This document shows positions 1-9,730 of a stretch of 64,000 bases of DNA, piece by piece (positions within the stretch are counted from its first letter, which is position 1; each line of letters starts with the position of its first letter). The DNA is from Neisseria animaloris (GTDB lineage Bacteria > Pseudomonadota > Gammaproteobacteria > Burkholderiales > Neisseriaceae): the NCBI RefSeq assembly GCF_900637855.1, contig NZ_LR134440.1, forward strand, positions 62,001 to 126,000, written 5' to 3'. The position numbers and the translations under genes were made by a program. The notes beneath the pieces were generated by a model, which was not told where the DNA came from, searched no databases, and saw only the letters and a program-made list of their open reading frames with translations.

Positions 1-1779
1 GAGCAATATTTAGATCAAACCGTTACCGTGAAAGGCTGGGTACACCGCCGCCGCGATCACGGCGGAGTCATTTTTATTGACTTGCGCGACCGTGAAGGCA
101 TCGTGCAGGTGGTTATCGACCCCGACACGCCGGAAGCCTTCAAAACCGCCGATTCAGCCCGTAACGAATACGTTTTAAGCATTACCGGTAAAGTGCGCAA
201 CCGCCCCGAAGGCACGGCTAACGATAAAATGATTTCCGGCAAAATCGAAATTTTGGCTAAAGAAATCGAGATTTTAAACACCGCCGCTACGCCTCCGTTC
301 CAAATCGACGACGAAAACATCAGCGAAAACGTGCGCTTAACCAACCGTGTGATCGACCTGCGCCGTCCGCAGATGCAGCGCAACCTGCGCCTGCGCTACC
401 AAGTGGCTATGGGCGTACGCCGCTATCTCGACGAACAAGGCTTTATCGACATCGAAACGCCGATGCTGACCCGTTCTACTCCCGAAGGCGCGCGCGATTA
501 TCTCGTGCCCAGCCGCGTGCATCCGGGTGAGTTTTTCGCTTTGCCGCAATCGCCGCAGCTGTTCAAACAACTGCTGATGGTGGCCGGTTTCGACCGTTAT
601 TACCAAATCACCAAATGTTTCCGCGATGAAGATTTGCGCGCAGACCGCCAGCCCGAATTTACCCAAATCGATATCGAAACTTCGTTCTTGAACGAAGATG
701 AAATCATGGATATTACCGAAGGCATGGCCAAACAAGTGTTCAAAGATGCATTGGGCGTGGAATTGGGCGATTTTCCGCGCATGCCGTTCTCCGAAGCCAT
801 GTTTTACTACGGTTCCGACAAACCCGATATGCGCGTGTCGCTCAAATTTACCGAGCTGACCGAGTTGATGAAAACCGAAGAATTCAAAGTATTTCGTGCC
901 GCAGCCGATATGAAAGGCGGCCGCGTGGTGGCTTTGCGCGTGCCCAACGGTGCGAAATTAAGCCGTAAAGACATCGACGAATACACCAAATTTGTCGGCA
1001 TCTACGGCGCGAAAGGCTTGGCTTACATCAAAGTCAACGACGTGAGCAACATCACCAACGGCGAAGACAGCGGCCTGCAATCTCCGATTGTGAAATTCTT
1101 GTCTGAAAACTGCCTGAAAGAAATCATTGCCAAAACCGAAGCCCAAAACGGCGACATTATTTTCTTCGGTGCCGACAAAGCCAAGATTGTGAACGAAGCC
1201 ATCGGTGCGCTGCGTATCAAAATCGGCCACGAACACGGCGCGGAAAACGGTTACTTCGCGGATGAGTGGAAACCGTTGTGGGTGGTTGATTTCCCGATGT
1301 TCGAATACGACGAAGAAAACGACCGCTATGCCGCCATGCACCATCCGTTTACTTCGCCCAAGCCCGGTCATGAAGACCTGATGGAAAGCGATCCCGAAAA
1401 CTGCTTGGCGCGCGCCTACGATATGGTATTGAACGGCTGGGAAATCGGCGGCGGTTCTATCCGTATCCACCGTGCCGACGTTCAGGAAAAAGTGTTTGCC
1501 GCCCTGAAAATCAGCCCTGAAGAGCAACAGGAAAAATTCGGCTTCCTGCTGGACAACCTGAAATTCGGCGCGCCTCCGCACGGCGGTTTGGCCTTCGGTT
1601 TAGACCGTTTGGTTACGTTGATGACCGGTGCCGAATCTATCCGCGACGTGATTGCTTTCCCGAAAACCCAGCGCGCCCAATGCTTGCTGACCAATGCGCC
1701 GAATGCGGTTGACGAGAAACAACTGCGCGAGTTAAGCCTGCGCTTGCGTGCGAAAGCGACTGAAAACAAAGAAGCGTAA
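1..1779 (+). CDS. aspS: Aspartate-tRNA ligase, 5' end cut by the window
   Basis: Class II aminoacyl-tRNA synthetase that charges tRNA-Asp in the cytoplasm. The frame is open from base 1, and the first visible residues ([22 protein letters not shown]) belong to the N-terminal anticodon-binding OB fold, so only about ten residues should be missing. The bacterial-type body follows: motif 2 region around [18 protein letters not shown], the GAD insertion domain in the middle, and motif 3 near the C-terminus ([11 protein letters not shown]). The gene ends in a DUS inverted repeat shared with convergent coaBC. An ATG-like GTG at base 28 is internal and should not be taken as the start. Confidence 0.97.
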   Translation, partial: EQYLDQTVTVKGWVHRRRDHGGVIFIDLRDREGIVQVVIDPDTPEAFKTADSARNEYVLSITGKVRNRPEGTANDKMISGKIEILAKEIEILNTAATPPFQIDDENISENVRLTNRVIDLRRPQMQRNLRLRYQVAMGVRRYLDEQGFIDIETPMLTRSTPEGARDYLVPSRVHPGEFFALPQSPQLFKQLLMVAGFDRYYQITKCFRDEDLRADRQPEFTQIDIETSFLNEDEIMDITEGMAKQVFKDALGVELGDFPRMPFSEAMFYYGSDKPDMRVSLKFTELTELMKTEEFKVFRAAADMKGGRVVALRVPNGAKLSRKDIDEYTKFVGIYGAKGLAYIKVNDVSNITNGEDSGLQSPIVKFLSENCLKEIIAKTEAQNGDIIFFGADKAKIVNEAIGALRIKIGHEHGAENGYFADEWKPLWVVDFPMFEYDEENDRYAAMHHPFTSPKPGHEDLMESDPENCLARAYDMVLNGWEIGGGSIRIHRADVQEKVFAALKISPEEQQEKFGFLLDNLKFGAPPHGGLAFGLDRLVTLMTGAESIRDVIAFPKTQRAQCLLTNAPNAVDEKQLRELSLRLRAKATENKEA

Positions 1780-1800
1780 TTGGTTGTTTTGAGATAAGTG

Positions 1801-1833
1801 AGGCCGTCTGAAATATTTTCAGACGGCCTTTTT
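1801..1833. terminator. DUS inverted-repeat terminator between aspS and coaBC
   Basis: Two 13-base arms (AGGCCGTCTGAAA and its complement) are separated by three bases and followed by a T run on the plus strand. It lies between two convergent genes, so it probably stops transcription from both sides while also serving as an uptake signal. Confidence 0.85.
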
Positions 1834-1852
1834 CGTATATATCGGATTTGTT

Positions 1853-3034
1853 TTATTTTACCCATTCTGCCAAGCGCGCCACGATTGCGGCTGCGGCTTG
1901 GTTTTTATCAGTTTCCGGCAGTGAAATTTCCTGCTTTTCATCAATAATGGTAATTTGATTGGTTGTCTTACCCATGGAGATGGACACATCGTTAGCCACC
2001 AGCATCGGAATGTTTTTACGCAAACGTTTGGCGCGGGCGTTTTCGAGTACGTTTTCGCTTTCGGCGGCAAATCCGATGCAAAACGGCGGGTTAGCGAGTG
2101 AAGCCACGGAAGCAAGAATATCGGGGTTTTCCGCCAATTTGATGACGGGAGGAATGCCGCTGCCGTCTTTTTTCAGTTTTTGCGGGCTGCTGTTTTTCAC
2201 TTTGTAATCAGCTACGGCGGCTACGGAAATAAATACGTCTTGCCTGCCGATATGTTTATGCACCATTTCATACATGGCTTGGGCGCTGACGGCTTGCTCG
2301 GTATGGGCCAAGCCGAAAGGCAGTGGGGTTTGAAGTTGGCCGTATATCAGGGTAACCTCGGCTCCGGCTGCGCGGCAGGCGCGGGCGAGGGCGGTTCCCA
2401 TTTGGCCACTGGAGAGATTGGTAATGCCGCGAACAGGGTCAATGGCTTCAAAGGTGGCACCCGCGGTAATCAATACTTTTTTGCCTTGTAGAGTTTTTTC
2501 CGTCCATAAGTCGGGCAATAGCTCCGCCAATTCGACCGCTTCGGGCATACGGCCTATGCCGGTTTCGCCGCAAGCCTGCTCGCCGTAGACGGGTTGGAAT
2601 ACGGTGATGCCGTCTGAAATCAGTTGGGCGATGTTGCGGCGGTTGGCAGGATTGAACCACATTTCGACATTCATGGCAGGAGCAACCGCAAGCGGGCATT
2701 TGCGTGCGGCTGCAAGGTTGGTAAGCAGATTATCGGCGATGCCGTTGGCTATTTTTGCGATGGTGTTGGCTGTGGCAGGGGCAATCAGAAAGACATCGGC
2801 TTGGCGTGTGAGATTGATGTGTGCCATGCCGTTGCCGCTGTATCCGCCGTGGGTTTCGGATAAAATGGGATTGCCGCTGAGTGCTTGAAAAGTAAGTGGC
2901 GAAACAAATTCGGCTGCTGCGCGGCTCATGGCAACGGTAACGTCATGACCCTGTTTTTTCAACAGTCGTACCAGTTCGCAGGATTTGTATGCAGCAATGC
3001 CGCCGCTGATGCCGAGAAGGATATGTTTGCTCAT
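1853..3034 (-). CDS. coaBC: Bifunctional phosphopantothenoylcysteine decarboxylase / phosphopantothenate-cysteine ligase
   Basis: Two steps of coenzyme A synthesis in one cytoplasmic protein of 393 residues, the usual length. The N-terminal half is the FMN-dependent CoaC decarboxylase: GISGGIAAYK flavin-binding start, PAMN motif in VAPAMNVEMW, and the flap cysteine in GEQACGETG. The C-terminal half is the CTP-dependent CoaB ligase beginning near KKVLITAGAT with the conserved SSGQMG segment. The gene is transcribed toward aspS and shares its DUS hairpin. Nothing unusual was seen. Confidence 0.96.
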   Translation of the reverse strand: MSKHILLGISGGIAAYKSCELVRLLKKQGHDVTVAMSRAAAEFVSPLTFQALSGNPILSETHGGYSGNGMAHINLTRQADVFLIAPATANTIAKIANGIADNLLTNLAAARKCPLAVAPAMNVEMWFNPANRRNIAQLISDGITVFQPVYGEQACGETGIGRMPEAVELAELLPDLWTEKTLQGKKVLITAGATFEAIDPVRGITNLSSGQMGTALARACRAAGAEVTLIYGQLQTPLPFGLAHTEQAVSAQAMYEMVHKHIGRQDVFISVAAVADYKVKNSSPQKLKKDGSGIPPVIKLAENPDILASVASLANPPFCIGFAAESENVLENARAKRLRKNIPMLVANDVSISMGKTTNQITIIDEKQEISLPETDKNQAAAAIVARLAEWVK

Positions 3035-3072
3035 GAATGTTCGGATTCGGATGATATGGAAAGCAAAAGTTA

Positions 3073-3106
3073 AAGGCCGTCTGAAAAAGATTTCAGACGG
3101 CCTTTA
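3073..3106. terminator. DUS inverted repeat
   Basis: Fifteen-base arms (AAAGGCCGTCTGAAA and complement) around a four-base loop, located just downstream of the minus-strand transporter gene at 3129-4481. It fits a terminator for that gene. Confidence 0.75.
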
Positions 3107-3128
3107 ATATAGCATGAATCGGGTCGGA

Positions 3129-4481
3129 TTACTGGCTGTCGACAACGGTGCGTCGTTTTTCCAAACGCAATACGCCGCGATGGGTCATGAAACAGCAGAA
3201 AATACAGGCGGCTACGGCAAACAGCAGAAGATAGAAACCGGCATCCCAGCCGTAACGTTCGGCCAAAATACCGAAGAGGGCGGTGCCGGAGAAGCTGCCC
3301 AGCACATAACTGAGCAGGCCGCGCAAACCGGTAGCAGAACCGGCAGCAAAAGAAGGCACCAACTCAATGGCTTGCAGTGAAGACAAAAACATCGGCACAT
3401 AAATCAAACAGCCTACGATACCGGCACCGATGGTAACGGTGAGTAGGTCTTGTCCGCCCCAGTAAGCAAAGATGGCGATGCCCACACCGACCAAAGCGAT
3501 CATGGCCAGCGGCATGCGTCTGCCTTTGAAATAGGTGTCGGTTACATAGCCGGCAAGCAGGGTGGACGGAATGGCCGCCCATTCGAAAATCGCAAAAGCG
3601 GTTGCCATTTGGCCTTTGGTGAAACCTTTGGTTTCAAGCAGATACAGTGGCAGCCAAGTCAGCACGCCGAAACGGATCATATAGGTGAATACGTCGATAA
3701 ACGATACGAACCATACATTGATGTCTTTCAGGATATATTGTTTGAAAATCTGCCATGTGGTCAGGTCGATGTCTTCTGTTTTGGTTGCGACCAATTCTTC
3801 ATTTTCATTTTGCAGAATTTGGTTCATGGGAGGCAGGCCTTCGTTGTAAGTACGGCCCGCACCGAACACATAAACGATAACGGCAACGATGGATGCCAGT
3901 ACTGTGGGCACAATGAAATGTGCGGCCTGCCAGTGCTCTGTACCCAGCCACGCAATGGCTGCACCGGCAATCGGGGCGATCAGGCCGCCGCCGACGTTAT
4001 GCGAGATATTGAAAACAGCCGTCGTTACGCCGCGTGATTTACGCGGGAACCAGCTTGCCAGCACCACATAAGCAGGCCCCGCACCCATACCCTGAAAAAT
4101 ACCGTTCAGAATACACAGCAATAAGAAAATCCAGAAAGATGCACTAAAGCCCATCATGAGGTTGACGAGGGCGGACATCATCAAACCAAAAATCATAAAA
4201 TGTTTCGGGTTCGACTTATCGGCCAGTGCCGACATCACGCCTTTACTGATACCGTACACAATCAGCATCGTGCCGGAAATAAAACCGATGTCTTTTTTGG
4301 TAAAGCCGAATTCGGCAATCAGCTCGGGAGACGAAAGCAGAAAGTTGTTTCGCAGAATATAGTAGGCGGCATAACCGATAAAGATACCGAATAAGGCATG
4401 CCATCTGAGGCGGTTATACCGTTCTCTGACTTCTGCTTCGGGTACGGGATTGCCCGGTTTGGATGCTAAAAAAGATAACAT
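3129..4481 (-). CDS. Organophosphate:phosphate antiporter of the OPA/MFS family (UhpT/GlpT-like)
   Basis: Inner-membrane carrier of the major facilitator superfamily, 450 residues, about 12 predicted membrane segments. The OPA family exchanges hexose phosphates or glycerol-3-phosphate for inorganic phosphate. Family features include an early GIFIGYAAYYILRNNF segment, the DKSNPK loop between TM2 and TM3, NISHNVGGG in TM5, and a W-Q-I-F region opening the second half. I chose the ATG at 4481 because AGGAG lies eight bases upstream; an in-frame ATG at 4598 would add an atypical 39-residue extension with no good ribosome site. The neighbouring phosphoglucomutase gene makes a hexose phosphate substrate attractive, but UhpT and GlpT cannot be separated by eye. 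Confidence 0.85.
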   Translation of the reverse strand: MLSFLASKPGNPVPEAEVRERYNRLRWHALFGIFIGYAAYYILRNNFLLSSPELIAEFGFTKKDIGFISGTMLIVYGISKGVMSALADKSNPKHFMIFGLMMSALVNLMMGFSASFWIFLLLCILNGIFQGMGAGPAYVVLASWFPRKSRGVTTAVFNISHNVGGGLIAPIAGAAIAWLGTEHWQAAHFIVPTVLASIVAVIVYVFGAGRTYNEGLPPMNQILQNENEELVATKTEDIDLTTWQIFKQYILKDINVWFVSFIDVFTYMIRFGVLTWLPLYLLETKGFTKGQMATAFAIFEWAAIPSTLLAGYVTDTYFKGRRMPLAMIALVGVGIAIFAYWGGQDLLTVTIGAGIVGCLIYVPMFLSSLQAIELVPSFAAGSATGLRGLLSYVLGSFSGTALFGILAERYGWDAGFYLLLFAVAACIFCCFMTHRGVLRLEKRRTVVDSQ

Positions 4482-4627
4482 TTTGACTCCTAGTTTGTCT
4501 GCCGATATGGTAATTGGGCGGGTACGTTGAAAAATAAAATTATATAGATGATGGTTGTTAAATATTTTTGTTAATACGGGTTGTTTGATGTGAGTCATTT
4601 TGTGTTGAAAGATTTTGCAGAGTTGTT

Positions 4628-4667
4628 AAAGGCCGTCTGAAAACACCGGTGTTTTCAGACGGCCTTT
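4628..4667. terminator. Perfect 40-base DUS palindrome
   Basis: A fully symmetrical palindrome built from two DUS copies joined through ACACCGGTGT. It lies downstream of the minus-strand phosphoglucomutase gene (4696-6078) and probably ends its transcript. Confidence 0.75.
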
Positions 4668-4695
4668 GATTTTATAAACAGTGAATTGACTGGTT

Positions 4696-6078
4696 TTATA
4701 ACGGCCAATGCAGCGCGGGATTGCTTTCAATCACCGTTTTAAACTGGTTTTGAATCCGTGCGATGGCTTCTTCGCTGTCGGCTTCAAATCGCAACACCAA
4801 TACCGGCGTGGTGTTAGAGGCACGCATCAAGCCGAAGCCGTCGGCGAACTCTACGCGCAGGCCGTCGATGGTAATGATTTCGGCTGCGCCGTCGAATCGG
4901 GCATTTTGCGCCAGTTCTTCAATCACTTTGTGGCCGTTGCTGCCTTCAGGTAAATCGATATTCAGTTCGGGTGTGGAAATGCTTTGCGGCAAAACGTTCA
5001 GTACGGCGGAAGGATTGTCGCTTGCAGAAAGGATTTCCAGCAGGCGGCAACCGGCGTACAGGCCGTCGTCAAAGCCGAACCAGCGTTCTTTAAAGAAAGT
5101 GTGTCCGCTCATTTCTCCCGCAAGAAGTGCGCCGTTTTTCTTCATGGAAGATTTAATGAAGCTGTGGCCGGTTTTTTCCATAATCGGTTCGCCGCCGTGT
5201 TCTTTTACCCATGGGGTGAGCAGGCGGGTGGATTTTACGTCGAAAATTACTTTGGCACCGGGGTTGCGGCTCAATACGTCTTGGGCAAACAGCATCAGTT
5301 GGCGGTCGGGATAAATGATGTTGCCTTCTTTGGTAACTACGCCCAAACGGTCGCCGTCGCCGTCGAAGGCAATGCCGATTTCCGCATCGCCGGTTTTCAG
5401 CTCGTTAACCACATCTTGCAGATTTTTCGGCTTGGCGGGATCGGGATGGTGGTTGGGGAAATTGCCGTCTACATCGCAGAAGAGTTCGGTTACTTCGCAG
5501 CCGAGCGCACGGTATAAGTTGCCTGCAAACGCGCCTGCTACACCGTTACCCGCATCGGCAACGATTTTCATCGGGCGTTTGAGTTTGATGTGGCCGACGA
5601 TGTGGTTTTGGTATTCGGAAGAGATGTCTTTTTCGGTAACGTTTCCTGCGAGGCCGTCTGAAACAAAACGCTTGTTTTCAATGATGGCCAGCAGCTCTTG
5701 AATGGCTTCGCCTGCCAGCGTATCGCCGCCGAGCATCATTTTAAAGCCGTTATAGTCGGGCGGGTTGTGGCTGCCGGTAATCATTACGCCGCTGCCTTCG
5801 CATTCGCGGATGGCGGCAAAATAGAGCATAGGCGTGGCTACCATGCCGACGTTCAGTACGTCTATGCCGCTTTCGGTTAAGCCTTTTGAAATATTTTCCA
5901 TCAGCTCGGGGCCGCTCAAACGACCGTCGCGCCCCAGTGCGATTTTTTTGATGCCTTTCTCGGCGGCTTTGGCGGCAATGGCTTTACCGATTAAGTAGGC
6001 TGCTTCATTGGTTAGGGTTTTGCTGACGATGCCGCGGATGTCGTAGGCTTTGAAAATATCATGGGCGATGGTTGTCAT
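4696..6078 (-). CDS. Phosphomannomutase/phosphoglucomutase
   Basis: Cytoplasmic alpha-D-phosphohexomutase that interconverts hexose 1- and 6-phosphates for lipooligosaccharide and capsule sugar precursors. The 460-residue length is typical of the AlgC/Pgm group. The phosphoserine loop TGSHNPP is at about residues 101-107 with Ser103 as the active serine, the metal-binding loop DGDGDR is near the middle, and the C-terminal substrate loop includes GEMSGHTFF. Start at 6078 is preferred because AAGGA lies six bases upstream; an ATG two codons earlier touches that site directly. The gene sits between the OPA transporter and S-formylglutathione hydrolase, each separated by a DUS hairpin. Confidence 0.93.
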   Translation of the reverse strand: MTTIAHDIFKAYDIRGIVSKTLTNEAAYLIGKAIAAKAAEKGIKKIALGRDGRLSGPELMENISKGLTESGIDVLNVGMVATPMLYFAAIRECEGSGVMITGSHNPPDYNGFKMMLGGDTLAGEAIQELLAIIENKRFVSDGLAGNVTEKDISSEYQNHIVGHIKLKRPMKIVADAGNGVAGAFAGNLYRALGCEVTELFCDVDGNFPNHHPDPAKPKNLQDVVNELKTGDAEIGIAFDGDGDRLGVVTKEGNIIYPDRQLMLFAQDVLSRNPGAKVIFDVKSTRLLTPWVKEHGGEPIMEKTGHSFIKSSMKKNGALLAGEMSGHTFFKERWFGFDDGLYAGCRLLEILSASDNPSAVLNVLPQSISTPELNIDLPEGSNGHKVIEELAQNARFDGAAEIITIDGLRVEFADGFGLMRASNTTPVLVLRFEADSEEAIARIQNQFKTVIESNPALHWPL

Positions 6079-6145
6079 GAGCATTCCTTATATTAAGTAA
6101 ATGAATGAACAGAAGTTTTGATTTGAAATTGTAACATAGTGGGAA

Positions 6146-6175
6146 AAGGCCGTCTGAAAGGTTTCAGACGGCCTT
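6146..6175. terminator. DUS inverted repeat
   Basis: Fourteen-base arms (AAGGCCGTCTGAAA and complement) around a two-base loop. It is downstream of the minus-strand S-formylglutathione hydrolase gene and upstream of the phosphoglucomutase gene. Confidence 0.75.
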
Positions 6176-6182
6176 AGTATTT

Positions 6183-7025
6183 TTATAACCCGAATGCATC
6201 GGCGTGAAATTCGATATGCGTGTCGATGAAGCTGGCGATGAAGTAATAGCTGTGATCGTATCCGGGGCGCAAGTTGAATTCGACGTTAAATCCGTTGCCT
6301 CGTGCGGCCGCAACAAATTTTTCGGGTTGCAGTTCTTGGGGATAAAAGTCGTCGGCATCGCCTTGGTCTATCAATATCGGCAATTTGCGTGCGGCGCTTT
6401 TAACCAATTCGGTGCTGTCATATTGCGCCCATATTTGCGGATTTTGGCCTAGGTATGCGGCAAAAGCCTTTTGTCCCCACGGTGTTTCACTCGGGTTCAC
6501 AATCGGGGCGAAGGCAGAGACGGCAGCATAACGTTTGGGATTCTTTAGGGCAATCTGCAACGCGCCGTGGCCGCCCATGCTGTGGCCGAAAATGCTGCGT
6601 TGATCGGTAACAGAGAAATGTTTTTCTATCAGGTCGGGCAGTTCGCCGACGATATAGTCGTACATTTGATAATGTTTCGCCCACGGTTGTTCTGTGGCGT
6701 TGACATAGAAACCGGCTCCCTGACCCAGATCGTAGCTGTCGGCATCGGGCACGTCTTTCCCGCGGGGGGAAGTGTCGGGCATTACCAACGCAATGCCCCA
6801 TTGCGCGGCAAATCGTTGCGCCCCCGCTTTGGTGGCAAAGTTTTCATCGGTGCAGGTCAAACCGGAGAGCCAGTAAAGCACGGGCACGCGATAGCCTTGC
6901 AGGGCTTGCGGCGGCAGGTAGATGGTAAAAGTCATGTCGGTACCGGTGGCATCTGAACGGTGGCTGTAACGTTCGTGATAGCCGTTGAACATTTTGTTAC
7001 GGGAAGTCAGTGTCGGTGCGGTCAT
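6183..7025 (-). CDS. fghA: S-formylglutathione hydrolase (esterase D family)
   Basis: Alpha/beta-hydrolase that splits S-formylglutathione into formate and glutathione, the last step of glutathione-dependent formaldehyde detoxification in the cytoplasm. The protein has 280 residues, normal for the family. The nucleophile motif GHSMGG places Ser149; the Asp (DADDFY, about 225) and His (YDHSYYF, about 257) of the triad are visible, and LSGLTCTDENF near residue 55 is characteristic. In pathogenic Neisseria this gene (estD) usually sits near adhC and nmlR, but no formaldehyde dehydrogenase is adjacent here. Confidence 0.93.
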   Translation of the reverse strand: MTAPTLTSRNKMFNGYHERYSHRSDATGTDMTFTIYLPPQALQGYRVPVLYWLSGLTCTDENFATKAGAQRFAAQWGIALVMPDTSPRGKDVPDADSYDLGQGAGFYVNATEQPWAKHYQMYDYIVGELPDLIEKHFSVTDQRSIFGHSMGGHGALQIALKNPKRYAAVSAFAPIVNPSETPWGQKAFAAYLGQNPQIWAQYDSTELVKSAARKLPILIDQGDADDFYPQELQPEKFVAAARGNGFNVEFNLRPGYDHSYYFIASFIDTHIEFHADAFGL

Positions 7026-7496
7026 GATGGTGCTTTCGATAGTTGGAAGGGTAATGCGAATATATCAGAAACGGGCCGTCTGAAATAATAGTATGCTAAA
7101 TACCGTATATGCAAATACATCAATTATGTGTTGTGAAAATCTTATTTAACATAATCATGATGTTTACTATTTTCAGAATTCTATTCACAAACTTTGTGGA
7201 TAACTTTGTGTATAAATTTGGAGTAACTCGAAAAAAACCTTTGCCGACAATCGACGCGTTAAACTGCCTTAAAAATAGTCAATTAAAAATATTATATAAA
7301 TCAATATCTTGTATTTTATAATAGCTTTTCAGACGACCTAAAAACAAATTCTTTAAATAAAACAAGGCCGTTTGAAAATTGTGTACAAAATTAGATTGAC
7401 ATTACCCGAAAAGCAAGAAATCCCGGGTAAATGCCTGCCGAAAAAAGCCGCTTTGCGGTACAATGCACATCTTTGATTTTTCCTGCCGATATCAAC
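7026..7496. other. AT-rich gap of about 470 bases between fghA and proS
   Basis: No gene can be supported; a small open frame at 7109-7321 has no family likeness or good ribosome site. The gap holds an exact AGGTCGTCTGAA (the N. mucosa uptake dialect, minus strand, 7328-7339) and a mutated DUS, AGGCCGTTTGAA, at 7365-7376. Together they look like a decayed inverted pair. The transcription start of proS must lie in the right-hand part, but no convincing promoter pair was found. Confidence 0.5.
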
Positions 7497-9209
7497 ATGA
7501 AAGCCAGTCAATTTTTCATTTCCACCTTAAAGGAAGCCCCTACCGAAGCCGCCCTCGCCAGCCATAAACTGATGCTGCGTGCCGGCCTGATCAAAGCCAA
7601 TGCTTCGGGTTTGTATACATGGATGCCGATGGGTTTGCGCGTGTTGCGCAAAGTCGAGAATATCGTGCGTGAAGAGATGAACCGTGCCGGCGCGGTGGAG
7701 CTGCTGATGCCGGTGGTGCAACCCGCCGAATTGTGGCAGGAAAGCGGCCGCTGGGAATTTTACGGCAAAGAGCTGTTGCGCCTGAAAGACCGCCATGACC
7801 GCGATTTCTGTATGGGCCCCACCTGCGAAGAAGTGATTACCGACATCGTGCGCAAAGAAATCACCAGCTATAAACAGCTGCCGAAAAATTTCTACCACAT
7901 TCAAACCAAATTCCGTGACGAAGTCCGCCCCCGTTTCGGCGTGATGCGTGCACGCGAGTTTGTGATGAAAGACGCTTATTCCTTCCACACCGATTACGAA
8001 TCGCTGGTGGAAGGCTACAACGCCATGTACGACGCTTATTGCCGTATTTTCAACCGCTTGGGCTTGAACTACCGCCCCGTAGCCGCCGACACCGGCAGCA
8101 TCGGCGGCACCGGTTCGCACGAATTTCAAGTGCTGGCCGAAAGCGGAGAAGACGTGATTGCATACAGCGACGAATCCGATTTCGCCGCCAACGTCGAGCT
8201 GGCACCGACCCTGCCGCAACAAGGCGAACGCGCCGCCGCCACCAAAACCTTAACCAAAGTCCACACGCCTAATGTAAAAACTATTGCCGACTTGGTGGCG
8301 TTTTTGAATGTGCCGATTGAAAAAACGCTCAAATCCATCGTGGTGGAAGGCGAAGAAGAAGGTAAATTGGTGTTGCTGCTGTTACGCGGCGATCACGAGT
8401 TCAACGACATCAAAGCCGAAAAACTCGCCGGCGTGAAATCACCTTTGGTCATGGCTACGCCTGCCGCCATTCAGACGGCCTTCGGCGCCAACGGCGGTTC
8501 GCTCGGGCCTGTCGGTTTCACCGGCAAAGTATATGCCGATTTTGCCGTTGAAAAACTGGCCGATACCGTGATCGGTGCCAATGAAAACGACTACCACTAC
8601 ACCGGCTTCAACTTCGGCCGCGACTGCCCCGAACCTGAATTTGTCGATTTGCGCAATGTGGTTGAAGGCGACCCCAGCCCCGACGGAAAAGGCCGTCTGA
8701 AACTGGCACGCGGTATCGAAGTCGGCCATGTTTTCCAACTGCGCGACAAATATTCAAAAGCCTTGAACACTACCTTCCTCGATAGCAACGGCAAAGCGCA
8801 AATCATGGAAATGGGCTGTTACGGCATCGGCATCACCCGCATCGTAGCCGCCGCCATCGAGCAGAACAACGACGAACGCGGCATCATTTGGACAGATGCG
8901 ATGGCACCGTTTGAAGTGGTGATCGTGCCGATGAACTACAAAAAATCCGATAGCGTGCGCGAAGCTGCCGACAAACTCTATGCTGAATTGTTGGCCAAAG
9001 GAGTGGATGTGTTGCTGGACGACCGCGACGAACGCGCAGGCGTGTTGCTGAACGACTCCGAACTGTTGGGCATTCCGCACCGCATCGTTATCGGCGACCG
9101 CGCGTTGAAAGAAGGCAACGTCGAATACGCTAAGCGTACCGACAGCGAAGCTCAAAGTGTGGCTGTTGGTGAAGTAGCCGCCAAAGTGCTGGAGGCTTTG
9201 GGTAAATAA
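7497..9209 (+). CDS. proS: Proline-tRNA ligase
   Basis: Class II synthetase that charges tRNA-Pro, bacterial type with an editing insertion domain. From the chosen ATG the protein is 570 residues, as in other beta-proteobacteria, and starts [15 protein letters not shown], the canonical N-terminus. The frame is open 22 codons further upstream but that extension is not family-like. Motif 2 ([21 protein letters not shown]), the insertion domain (about residues 230-400) and motif 3 ([10 protein letters not shown]) are present. The editing domain carries DUS copies in coding sequence (around 8470 and 8690), tolerated in a variable region. Convergent with the yceI gene across a Correia element. Confidence 0.97.
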   Translation: MKASQFFISTLKEAPTEAALASHKLMLRAGLIKANASGLYTWMPMGLRVLRKVENIVREEMNRAGAVELLMPVVQPAELWQESGRWEFYGKELLRLKDRHDRDFCMGPTCEEVITDIVRKEITSYKQLPKNFYHIQTKFRDEVRPRFGVMRAREFVMKDAYSFHTDYESLVEGYNAMYDAYCRIFNRLGLNYRPVAADTGSIGGTGSHEFQVLAESGEDVIAYSDESDFAANVELAPTLPQQGERAAATKTLTKVHTPNVKTIADLVAFLNVPIEKTLKSIVVEGEEEGKLVLLLLRGDHEFNDIKAEKLAGVKSPLVMATPAAIQTAFGANGGSLGPVGFTGKVYADFAVEKLADTVIGANENDYHYTGFNFGRDCPEPEFVDLRNVVEGDPSPDGKGRLKLARGIEVGHVFQLRDKYSKALNTTFLDSNGKAQIMEMGCYGIGITRIVAAAIEQNNDERGIIWTDAMAPFEVVIVPMNYKKSDSVREAADKLYAELLAKGVDVLLDDRDERAGVLLNDSELLGIPHRIVIGDRALKEGNVEYAKRTDSEAQSVAVGEVAAKVLEALGK

Positions 9210-9232
9210 AACCAATCGCGCATGATGAAACG

Positions 9233-9267
9233 AGGCCGTCTGAAAAGTTTTTTCAGACGGCCTTTTT
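9233..9267 (+). terminator. DUS inverted-repeat terminator of proS
   Basis: Fourteen-base arms (AGGCCGTCTGAAAA and complement) followed by a T run, 24 bases after the proS stop codon. This is the classical arrangement of a Neisseria intrinsic terminator. Confidence 0.85.
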
Positions 9268-9452
9268 ATAGATACAAGCCGTATAAGCCGTATAAATTGG
9301 ATTTTGAATTTCTATAAAGCTCCTTGCTTACCATGGGTAAATAAACGGTAACGGTGGGCAAAGATTCTTGCCTTACTGGTCGCATAAACGACTTGTCTCT
9401 TTGTATAGGAGGAGATTCTTAAATTCTACAAAAAACGACGGTACCATAAACA

Positions 9453-9607
9453 TATAGCAAACGAACTTAACATACTATGATCTTATTGCGTCTTAGCTCG
9501 AAGAGAACAATTTTGTAAGCCGCAAAGCGGCAACAGAATCGGTTCCGTACTACCTGTACTGTCTGCGGCTTGCTGCCTTGTATCAAAAATAAGTATATTT
9601 GCTATGC
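9453..9607. repeat. Correia repeat enclosed element, full-length class (about 155 bases)
   Basis: A non-coding miniature element of the Neisseria type. Its ends are imperfect inverted repeats beginning TATAGCAAA on the left and ending TTTGCTATG on the right. Inside, on the plus strand, stretches match the Correia core as I remember it: CTTAGCTCGAAGAGAAC, AATCGGTTCCGTACTA, TGTACTGTCTGCGGCTT and GCCTTG, in the same order. The length agrees with the 154-156 base class, which in other Neisseria can carry promoters, an IHF site and RNase III cleavage sites. It lies between the convergent proS and yceI genes. Confidence 0.85.
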
Positions 9608-9644
9608 TGTATTTGATCAGAACCTATTGTTTTCCAAAACATAA

Positions 9645-9687
9645 AGATCGCAGGCCGTCTGAAATGATTTCAGACGGCCTGCGATCT
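9645..9687. repeat. 43-base palindrome built on a DUS pair
   Basis: The central DUS inverted pair is extended on both sides by AGATCGC/GCGATCT, giving arms of about 21 bases around a one-base centre. It lies 44 bases past the end of the minus-strand yceI gene and may act as its terminator, although there is no T run. Confidence 0.6.
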
Positions 9688-9730
9688 AGAAAAGGGAATA
9701 TGGAATGAAATCAAATTTCAAACAACTTGA

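Noticed and set aside
7109..7321. Seventy-residue open frame in the gap before proS
   Set aside because: Strongly AT-rich with random-looking composition and no ribosome site.
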